From assembly GCF_000299915.1 (NCBI RefSeq), contig NZ_AMRI01000010.1:62001-126000 (forward strand): a stretch of 64,000 nucleotides of DNA, in the 5' to 3' direction. Below the pieces are notes generated by a model, which saw only the letters and a program-made list of their open reading frames with translations, made no database searches and was not told the origin of the DNA. This document shows, one piece after another, positions 41,792 to 48,555 of this stretch (positions within the stretch are counted from its first letter, which is position 1; each line of letters starts with the position of its first letter). The stretch is from Gallaecimonas xiamenensis 3-C-1 (GTDB lineage Bacteria; Pseudomonadota; Gammaproteobacteria; Enterobacterales; Gallaecimonadaceae). Made by a program: the position numbers and the translations under genes.

Positions 41792-43708
41792 CTAAATATC
41801 CAGCGTGTGCATACCTTTTTTGTAATGTGGTCCCACGCAGAGAGCCGACTTATCAAGCTCAGGATCAACCATCGAAGTGGTCATGATGACTTGGTAAGGC
41901 TTGTCATTATGCTTGGCGAGCGCCTCTACAAGTACTCTCTGGAAGTTCTGGCTACGATCAGGGCCCATCCCCTTGTCCTCGATGTTATCGAGCAAGAGCA
42001 GTCTTGGATAACGCATGCTCTCATCCTCTAGCGATTCCAGCAGAATAGCTAGATGGAAACTGTTCTTGAGAATGGTTTCGGAGCTGGCAGAGAATTTCGA
42101 GCGCCCGTCTACCAACATGAAATCTTTGCCAAAATCGAACATGACGGCTTGTGCAACGTTGAACGCGGGTTCGAAGCCGCCATCCTGCTTGAGAAGTTCT
42201 ACGGTTTTTTCAGACAAATTGTTTTCGATGGACTCACGGCGAGAGCTGGTTTGCGCTTTGCTGGCCTTGATCTGCTCATCCAGATCCAGCATGGTGGCAT
42301 TGAGGCTCTGCTTTTTCTCAACAAGCCCCTCTACAGCTGTTACCAGTTTGGTCTTAGTATCATAATTTTTGATGCGTTCTTCGATGGTGCCGATCTGAGC
42401 CGATAACTCGCTGAGTTTGAATACTCGATCGGAATTCATCCGAAGCGCCGCAATGTGATTGGACTTAACCGTCTGGAGCGAGTGCTGCAGTGAGTTTAGA
42501 TAGTGGGCATGTTCACTCAGCGCGGTGCGTAGCTCAACCAGAACTTTCGTACTTTCTTTCTTCTGAAACGTCAGCTCATTCAGTGCTGCGAGATAGGAAG
42601 CCTCTCTCGAGTTCTTGTCCAGCTCAGTTTTGCACAGATGGCATTGCTCTTTGCCTGAATCTGACAGCGCAGACAAGCAGCTGGGACAGAATTTGAACCT
42701 GACTTCACCGAAGAAATCGTAGGCGGTACGGGACTCCTTGAGCGCTTTAATCCTCGACTCGATCGCTGCGATGAACAGCTCGGACTCGACGATCTCATTG
42801 ACCCTTTCAGCTTGCTTGGTCGTCCGGATGTCGATTTCTTTTGTGAGTTGAGCGATCTTCTGGCTAGCCTGCTCAGCTTTGGCTTTGAGGGCAGTGTCTG
42901 ACGTTGATTCGTCAGGTTGAGCTAGCAGCACGTCTCGTTGAGCGAGAAGCCCCTTGAGTTCCGAGTTGGCGTTTTCAATGGCGCTGTTAAGCGAGGCTTC
43001 GCGCAATACACCTTCGGAAGGGGATATGTATCTGTAGATGGAGTCTAGCTGGCCGCCGATTTTCGCGAACTCGGACTCGGCTTTTGACCGCTGCTGCTTG
43101 AGCGCATAGATGCCGAGGTCGTCTAGACCGAGCAGGAAATCTCCGATCGCTTGGCGCATGCTGGGCTTGTCGAATGTTGAGTGTTCGGCTCGCAGAATCT
43201 TGTTAACAGCAGTACCTTGGTCAACGTAAATCAGGCGCAGTATCTGGTGGATGGTGAGGTTCGCAAAATCGTCGGTCTGATTATGAGGCCAGTCCAAGAG
43301 CTCAAAAAGCTGCTGGGAGAAGCTAAGTTTTTCATCGGTACGATTGATGCCGTAGCTCTGCCAAACCGCCGCTGAATTGGCGGCTCGTAGCTGCTCGTAG
43401 CTGCCGTCGAAGAAGCTCATTGGCGGCTTCTTGCCTGGTTGTACCGGACGATGGATTGTCAAAACGTGACCGTTTAATTCAATCTCTGCAAAGACTGCGT
43501 CGCATGTCTGAGCTTCCTCGTTCCATCGATCTTCCGCGATATCTCCGCCAAGGCAATTGAATAGGAAATCCATGATTGTGGACTTGCCTACGCTATTGGC
43601 ACCTCGAATGATATTGACGCCTCTGTGGAAGACCTCGTCGTATACCGCTTTGCCACCTTTGGCAATAATGAAGCGATTAACAAAGAACGTAGACGGCTTA
43701 GAAGTCAT
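41792..43708 (-). CDS. SMC/Rad50-like ATPase of an ABC-3C-type system
   Basis: The 638-residue protein has a Walker A at 36-43 (GANSVGKS), a long coiled coil in two halves (about 200-330 and 365-505), and between them a zinc-hook-like CPSC (341-344) ... CHLC (356-359). The C-terminal half carries a degenerate signature (SKFSASSE) and Walker B (RLLLLDNIEDKGM, about 569-581). It resembles the DUF3732/AAA_23 type ATPases of ABC-3C systems. It is the last gene of a four-gene overlapping operon (11-bp overlap with the preceding gene). Inferred role: senses a trigger, probably invading nucleic acid, and activates the partner effector. Confidence 0.82.
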   Translation of the reverse strand: MTSKPSTFFVNRFIIAKGGKAVYDEVFHRGVNIIRGANSVGKSTIMDFLFNCLGGDIAEDRWNEEAQTCDAVFAEIELNGHVLTIHRPVQPGKKPPMSFFDGSYEQLRAANSAAVWQSYGINRTDEKLSFSQQLFELLDWPHNQTDDFANLTIHQILRLIYVDQGTAVNKILRAEHSTFDKPSMRQAIGDFLLGLDDLGIYALKQQRSKAESEFAKIGGQLDSIYRYISPSEGVLREASLNSAIENANSELKGLLAQRDVLLAQPDESTSDTALKAKAEQASQKIAQLTKEIDIRTTKQAERVNEIVESELFIAAIESRIKALKESRTAYDFFGEVRFKFCPSCLSALSDSGKEQCHLCKTELDKNSREASYLAALNELTFQKKESTKVLVELRTALSEHAHYLNSLQHSLQTVKSNHIAALRMNSDRVFKLSELSAQIGTIEERIKNYDTKTKLVTAVEGLVEKKQSLNATMLDLDEQIKASKAQTSSRRESIENNLSEKTVELLKQDGGFEPAFNVAQAVMFDFGKDFMLVDGRSKFSASSETILKNSFHLAILLESLEDESMRYPRLLLLDNIEDKGMGPDRSQNFQRVLVEALAKHNDKPYQVIMTTSMVDPELDKSALCVGPHYKKGMHTLDI

Positions 43709-44204
43709 AAATGTACTCCATCAGGCCGGAGCGAAATTTGAGACCGTTCGATCCACTAAATTTTGTGCTCGGCAAACCTTTAGTGATCACCTCAAAAGCA
43801 TCGCTCTTGAGGAAGTCATCAGTATCCAGTAGGGCTATGTAGGCCGAGGGTAGTGAGTCAGGCTCTAGCTCCATTATGCCTTTGTCAAATGCGGCTTTGG
43901 AGAGAACACCTTTGGCGATCAATTCGAGCGTTGCGGTTTTCTGGAAGGTCTCCAACTCAAAAAACGTACGCGCAGGGTTGGTCAGGTCTTCGAACTGATC
44001 AGGGATTTTCATCACCAAAGCTTTCAATTTCCCAATATCCCTAGGCCAGGGCTTAATGTTCTTGAGCTGACTAGGGAACAAATAGTAGAAATCTAGCATT
44101 CGCAGTAGCTGCCAGCTGACTTTTGTATCACTGGTGGCACGAAGGATCGACACTACTCTGTAGAGGCAATGGTTGGCGTCAAAGGCTGGGTGATACATCA
44201 ACAT
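43698..44204 (-). CDS. ABC-3C-type middle component
   Basis: The start at 44204 (MLMYHPAFDANHCLYRVVSI) has GGGAGAGG correctly placed before it, giving 168 residues; the frame is open to 44231. The protein is small, helical and soluble, with RMLDFYYLFPSQL and a C-terminal LKFRSGLMEYIYDF. Its size, the YHPAFDxxHCLYR-type opening, and its place between a small CTD-like gene and the ATPase match the middle component that couples the ATPase to the effector in ABC-3C systems. Identity rests on context and general resemblance. Confidence 0.7.
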   Translation of the reverse strand: MLMYHPAFDANHCLYRVVSILRATSDTKVSWQLLRMLDFYYLFPSQLKNIKPWPRDIGKLKALVMKIPDQFEDLTNPARTFFELETFQKTATLELIAKGVLSKAAFDKGIMELEPDSLPSAYIALLDTDDFLKSDAFEVITKGLPSTKFSGSNGLKFRSGLMEYIYDF

Positions 44205-44770
44205 TTTGGCCTCTCCCAGATCAAATGGCATTTCCCGGTCAAGAAGTACAACATGCCGGAGATCATGTATTGATCGATGGTCAAGTCTTCGGCCATGACC
44301 TCGCGATAGATTACATCGACAATCCCGTTCAGGATCACGTCGTCAATGGCTTCGTTTGGTGCCCCATTCTTAATGAGTGGGCGAACTAGCTCTTCGAATG
44401 CGAAACTGATTTTCTGAAGGATGTAGAGGAATATGCCTTGGCGTCTTCGGTTGAGCTGCGATTTCATGAGGTGCTTCGCAAAGAAGTCTTTACGCTCAAT
44501 CGCAACCTCAAGGAGGTCGTCTCTGCCACCGTTAATAAGTTTCTGTTCAAGACCAATCACAGGTGCTTGGACTTTCTGATTGGTGAAAAAATCTAGACGC
44601 TCTACGAACCACTGAAAATCTTCGTCGTTCTCGCTGAGCTCCTGAATTTTTGCCAATGCACGCGTGATAGCTGTGGGGTCAGGTGGGGGAAGATTGATGA
44701 TGTAGTTGGTATCGTTACCTACCCTGAGATCACCATGAATTTGGGAGCCCCGCACATTCGCTTTATTCAT
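44198..44770 (-). CDS. ABC-3C C-terminal-domain-like adaptor with N-terminal HGD/GN motif
   Basis: The 190-residue protein is soluble and mostly helical (LDFFTNQKVQAPVIGLEQKL, DFFAKHLMKSQLNRRRQGIF, VDVIYREVMAEDLTI), as in the CTD component that connects to effectors. Residues 9-21 read SQIHGDLRVGNDT, a Gly/Asn-rich beta motif also found at the end of the neighbouring membrane protein. A short Pro hinge (LPPPDP) follows. It overlaps the membrane gene by ATGA and the middle component by 7 bp. No enzymatic domain is fused to it, which is unusual. Confidence 0.65.
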   Translation of the reverse strand: MNKANVRGSQIHGDLRVGNDTNYIINLPPPDPTAITRALAKIQELSENDEDFQWFVERLDFFTNQKVQAPVIGLEQKLINGGRDDLLEVAIERKDFFAKHLMKSQLNRRRQGIFLYILQKISFAFEELVRPLIKNGAPNEAIDDVILNGIVDVIYREVMAEDLTIDQYMISGMLYFLTGKCHLIWERPKC

Positions 44771-45072
44771 TTGTTATCAGGGGTTGTGTTATTGCCGGCT
44801 TGGACGTCTCCATGCACGGTCGATTCTGTGATGGTGACCGTGTTGTTCCCAGGGCCGCGTTTGGTGCCTGCATTGACCAGGACTAGACAGAGACCGAAAA
44901 CCACGATCACGATAAGGGCGAGAAGAGCAAACAGCTCAGTGTGCGTGAGATTCTTCAGGTAAGGAGAACCAATCATCTGCGGGTAAACCTTCCAGCCAAC
45001 AAATCCAGCTACAGCGGCTATGCCGCAGTACTTCACTGCACCTGTCCAGAATCCTTCCATGACGTATCCCAT
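44767..45072 (-). CDS. Two-helix membrane protein, candidate effector of the ABC-3C-type system
   Basis: The 101-residue protein has two predicted transmembrane helices, at about 14-31 (KYCGIAAVAGFVGWKVY) and 46-66 (ELFALLALIVIVVFGLCLVL). A 35-residue tail follows that contains STVHGDVQAGNNT (84-96), nearly the same motif as at the start of the next gene. It is the first gene of the operon; a start at 45060 (second Met) is possible. Inference: a membrane-perturbing effector recruited through the shared motif. No family is recognised. Confidence 0.6.
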   Translation of the reverse strand: MGYVMEGFWTGAVKYCGIAAVAGFVGWKVYPQMIGSPYLKNLTHTELFALLALIVIVVFGLCLVLVNAGTKRGPGNNTVTITESTVHGDVQAGNNTTPDNK

Positions 45073-45316
45073 AAGGCTTTATTAAAAGGCTATCATCACC
45101 TATAGAACTCTGCTCGTAAAGCCTCAGCTGATCCCTAAGCGTTTGATGCTATTACGAGAAAATCGAGGCTGTTCAGCTGTCTGTTGCGGGCCACATTCTA
45201 TGGCGGTACCCATGGCCACCATGGCAAAACTGATCACGTTGTAAACTCAAGGGGACACCCACTTCGAGTTCTTATCTAGATCAGCGGCTTAGGTGGTAGC
45301 TGATCGTTAAGTAGCA

Positions 45317-45700
45317 TCACACCCCAACCCTAAATAACCCGGCAGGTATTCTGGGGGTGGGCTTTGGCAGTATTTGGTAGTAGACAAAGGTAATGTATTC
45401 AGAGAACGGGCAAGGGCCTATCGCTTGCCTATTGGCGATTACCATGTAGGCGGGGCTACAGCCCTCGTGACCGCCGCGTGCCGCAAATGAATTGTGCCAA
45501 CTGCCATCCGAGACGCAGTTACAGGTCAAGCCCGTCGTTTTAAAGCTGTCTTGCTGATGCCGCTCCAGTAGTGCCAGTTGGATGGTGGTTAAGGTGCGGG
45601 GTCTTTCCAATTTCACCGATACCATTAAGCCCCAAAAGGTCAGGGCCGTTATCAGCAGGGCGCTGAGTAGGATAAGGGTGTTGGTGAGTGCTGCTTTCAT
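45317..45700 (-). CDS. Membrane-anchored small protein, unknown
   Basis: The 127-residue protein starts with a signal-anchor (MKAALTNTLILLSALLITAL) followed by a periplasmic part with four Cys (LTCNCVSDG, HEGCSPAY, GPCPFSEYI), possibly disulfide-bonded. An AAGGA ribosome site precedes the start. It is on the same strand as the ABC-3C-like operon but 245 bp upstream of it, so linkage is uncertain. No family recognised. Confidence 0.6.
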   Translation of the reverse strand: MKAALTNTLILLSALLITALTFWGLMVSVKLERPRTLTTIQLALLERHQQDSFKTTGLTCNCVSDGSWHNSFAARGGHEGCSPAYMVIANRQAIGPCPFSEYITFVYYQILPKPTPRIPAGLFRVGV

Positions 45701-45843
45701 GGCCGTCCTTGGAGTGGCGTTTGCTGTTTACCTTATCAGCAAACGCCCCATAAATATCAACCCTGTTTGCGGGATAAAGCGCGTATGGCCAGGGGCGAAT
45801 GTGGCCTTCCTTTTGCTTCCCTTTATTCGTCGCCCGTCGCTTT

Positions 45844-47085
45844 TTATGTTGGACAGGCCGAAGTCTGTTGGCCATGGCCTACCCGCCGGGTTAGCCACCA
45901 CAGCAACAGGGCCGCCAGGCTGACCCCTGCACCCAGCAGGCAGACGCCTTGCCAGCCGCCATGGGCGTAGGCGGCCGTTGTGCTGATGGCGCCCAAGCCG
46001 CTGCCGATGGCGTAAAACAGCATATAAAGACCCACCAGCCTGCTCTGTGCCTCGGGCCTGGTGCGAAAAATCATACTCTGGTTGGTAACGTGCAGTGCCT
46101 GGCCTCCCAAATCCAGCATCACTATGCCAACCGCCAGGGCGCCTAGGGACCAGTCCAGCAATGAAAGTGGCCACCAGGCCAGCAGTAAGGTCACCAGGGC
46201 CATGGCGCTGGTGCGTTGGCCATGGCCCTGGTCAGCCCAGCGCCCGGCCCGGGTGGCAGCGAGGGCACCTATCACCCCCACCAAACCAAAGGCACCTATG
46301 GAGGTATGGGAAAAGTGGTAGGGCGGCGCACTTAACGGAAACACCAGCGCGCTCCAGAAGATGTTGAAGGCGGCAAACATCAGCAGCGCCAACAGGCCCC
46401 GAACCTGTAGCACTTTTTCTTCCCGCAGCAGGGTTAGCATGGAAGTGAGCAGTCGCGGGTAGCTCATCACGGCAGGCGCGGTTACCAGGGTAGGTAGCCG
46501 CCGCCACAGAGGAATGGCCATGGCCAGCATCAGGGCGGCGGCCCCCAGGTAGACGCCGCGCCAGCCGGCCAGGTCACTGATGCCACCAGAAAACACCCTG
46601 GCCAGCAGTAAACCGATAAAGACGCCGCCCTGGGCTGCGCCAACCACCTGGCCCCGTTCATGGGGGCCGGCGGCGCTGGCGACATAGGCGATCAGCCCTT
46701 GGGTCATCGCCGTACCCAGCAAACCCACGGCCAGCATGGCGGTAAGCAGGGCCGGTGCGCTGGGCGCCGTTGCCACGCCAACCAGGGCGGCAACCAGGGC
46801 CAGCAGCTGAAACAGCATCAGCCGGCGGCGCTCCAGTCTGTCGCCCAATGGCACCAGCAGCAACAGGGCTAAGGCGCAACCGACCTGGGTTGCGGTTACC
46901 ACGCCGCCAACGGCGGCATGGCTGATGCCAAATTCTTTTGCCAGGGCGTCCAGCAAGGGTTGCGCGTAATAGACGTTAGCCACGCTTAGGCCGCTGGCAA
47001 CGGCGAACAGCCACACCAGGCTGCGGGCCATGGCTGCAGGCTTAGCCTCGGTTGCCGGTAAAGGGGATGCTGGAGAAGGCTTCAT
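45844..47085 (-). CDS. MFS transporter
   Basis: The 413-residue protein has about 12 transmembrane helices. The MFS signature is LGDRLERRRLMLFQ in the loop after helix 2, and NVYYAQPLLDALAKEFG near the start is typical of drug/proton antiporters. The start at 47085 (MKPSPASPLPATEAKP) is preferred to the longer frame. It is divergent from an HxlR regulator with a palindrome between them, so it is probably the HxlR target. Substrate unknown. Confidence 0.9.
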   Translation of the reverse strand: MKPSPASPLPATEAKPAAMARSLVWLFAVASGLSVANVYYAQPLLDALAKEFGISHAAVGGVVTATQVGCALALLLLVPLGDRLERRRLMLFQLLALVAALVGVATAPSAPALLTAMLAVGLLGTAMTQGLIAYVASAAGPHERGQVVGAAQGGVFIGLLLARVFSGGISDLAGWRGVYLGAAALMLAMAIPLWRRLPTLVTAPAVMSYPRLLTSMLTLLREEKVLQVRGLLALLMFAAFNIFWSALVFPLSAPPYHFSHTSIGAFGLVGVIGALAATRAGRWADQGHGQRTSAMALVTLLLAWWPLSLLDWSLGALAVGIVMLDLGGQALHVTNQSMIFRTRPEAQSRLVGLYMLFYAIGSGLGAISTTAAYAHGGWQGVCLLGAGVSLAALLLWWLTRRVGHGQQTSACPT

Positions 47086-47100
47086 GATCCTGACCCTGAA

Positions 47101-47128
47101 CAACTTGGTTTCAAAATAAAACAAGTTG
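47101..47128. promoter_or_regulatory. Palindromic operator between MFS and hxlR-type genes
   Basis: CAACTTG (47101-47107) and CAAGTTG (47122-47128) form an inverted repeat around a TTTCAAAATAAAA core, in the 108-bp divergent promoter region. HxlR dimers bind this kind of site. Confidence 0.55.
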
Positions 47129-47193
47129 GATGCTAGGCCTTGTAGTTTTAAAATGCAACTGCAATCCCTGCCATCAGCCTGCGAGACAACCCC

Positions 47194-47640
47194 ATGCCAC
47201 AGCGTAAACCGATGAAAAACGAGCCCTGTCCCGTTGCCCGTTGTGTTGACCTGATAGGGGACCGCTGGTCGCTGCTGATAGTGCGCGACGCCTTCGATGG
47301 CATGCGCCGCTTCGGCGACTTCCAGCGGAGTCTGGGAGTGGCGCGAAACATCCTGTCAGACCGGTTGCGCAAGCTGGTTGAAGCGGGTGTGCTTGAGATG
47401 CAGGGCGCCTCGGATGGCACTGCGTACCAGGAATACGTGCTGACGGCCAAAGGGGAGAGCCTGTTCCCGGTGGTGGTGGCCTTGCGGCAATGGGGCGAGA
47501 AGCACCTCTTTGCAGAGGGCGAACGCCATTCGCTGTTGATTGAAAAACACACCGGCAAGCCAGTGCCCTTTATGGCGCCGACTGCCCAGCAGGGGGCTGT
47601 GCTGGCGCCATCGGCCACCGAGGTGCAAAAGGTCAGCTAG
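47194..47640 (+). CDS. HxlR-family transcriptional regulator
   Basis: The 148-residue winged-helix protein has the family opening CPVARCVDLIGDRWSLLIVR with its conserved redox-capable Cys, the recognition region RRFGDFQRSLGVARNILSDR and the wing YQEYVLTAKG. It probably controls the divergent MFS transporter in response to an electrophile or similar inducer. The C-terminal region is Ala/Pro-rich and variable. Confidence 0.9.
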   Translation: MPQRKPMKNEPCPVARCVDLIGDRWSLLIVRDAFDGMRRFGDFQRSLGVARNILSDRLRKLVEAGVLEMQGASDGTAYQEYVLTAKGESLFPVVVALRQWGEKHLFAEGERHSLLIEKHTGKPVPFMAPTAQQGAVLAPSATEVQKVS

Positions 47641-47840
47641 TTTGGGCGAGCAGCGCCAATAGAAAGCCCGCTGCAAGCGAGCTTTTGGCTATTTGGCTGG
47701 CTTTGGGGTCAGTCCCATTGCTCGATAAGCTTGGCGCCGGTGCTAGCTAAGCCAATGCGCAGCATTCAAGGCAGAAGTGCGCCAGTTGCACTGATAAAGG
47801 GCACGGGGCGTATCTATGCACAAGGGGCTTGGGCTAGGCT

Positions 47841-48430
47841 TGCCAACTGCCAACTGCCAACTGCCAACTGCCAACTGCCAACTGCCAACTGCCAACTGCC
47901 AACTGCCAACTGCCAACTGCCAACTGCCAACTGCCAACTGCCAACTGCCAACTGCCAACTGCCAACTGCCAACTGCCAACTGCCAACTGCCAACTGCCAA
48001 CTGCCAACTGCCAACTGCCAACTGCCAACTGCCAACTGCCAACTGCCAACTGCCAACTGCCAACTGCCAACTGCCAACTGCCAACTGCCAACTGCCAACT
48101 GCCAACTGCCAACTGCCAACTGCCAACTGCCAACTGCCAACTGCCAACTGCCAACTGCCAACTGCCAACTGCCAACTGCCAACTGCCAACTGCCAACTGC
48201 CAACTGCCAACTGCCAACTGCCAACTGCCAACTGCCAACTGCCAACTGCCAACTGCCAACTGCCAACTGCCAACTGCCAACTGCCAACTGCCAACTGCCA
48301 ACTGCCAACTGCCAACTGCCAACTGCCAACTGCCAACTGCCAACTGCCAACTGCCAACTGCCAACTGCCAACTGCCAACTGCCAACTGCCAACTGCCAAC
48401 TGCCAACTGCCAACTGCCAACTGCCAACTG
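47841..48430. repeat. Heptanucleotide tandem repeat, about 84 perfect copies
   Basis: TGCCAAC is repeated without visible interruption for about 590 bp. Seven is not a multiple of three and the unit contains no stop in any frame, so long open frames appear on both strands (encoding PTANCQL and the complementary LAVGSWQ). These are artefacts, not proteins. Such short tandem heptamers are known as STRRs in cyanobacteria. The array runs straight into the guaA-like remnant. Confidence 0.97.
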
Positions 48431-48439
48431 CCCACGGGG

Positions 48440-48510
48440 CTCACCTGCCTTACGAGCGGCTGGAAAGGTTCATCAACGAAATCGAAGGCATCAGCTGCGT
48501 CGTTTACGAC
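48440..48510 (+). pseudogene. Degraded copy of the guaA 3' end
   Basis: Translated, this stretch reads AHLPYERLERFINEIEGISCVVYD, matching the guaA C-terminus [28 protein letters not shown] with a small deletion. The DNA matches guaA 38847-38928 over most positions. The terminal GAGTGGGAGTGA is missing and a terminator follows. It looks like a remnant of an earlier guaA-targeted integration. Confidence 0.8.
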
Positions 48511-48513
48511 CCT

Positions 48514-48539
48514 AAAAACCCGCCGAAAGGCGGGTTTTT
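48514..48539. terminator. Bidirectional terminator
   Basis: AAAAACCCGCC GAAA GGCGGGTTTTT. It ends the TcA transcript (minus) 16 bp after its stop. Confidence 0.85.
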
Positions 48540-48555
48540 AGTGGTAAGGGCATTT

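Noticed and set aside
47841..48430. CRISPR array.
   Set aside because: There are no spacers; the unit is a 7-bp direct repeat with no 20-40 bp repeat-spacer pattern and no cas genes.
38968..48440. A complete integrative element with its own integrase.
   Set aside because: No recombinase, excisionase or mobilisation gene was found between guaA and the remnant.
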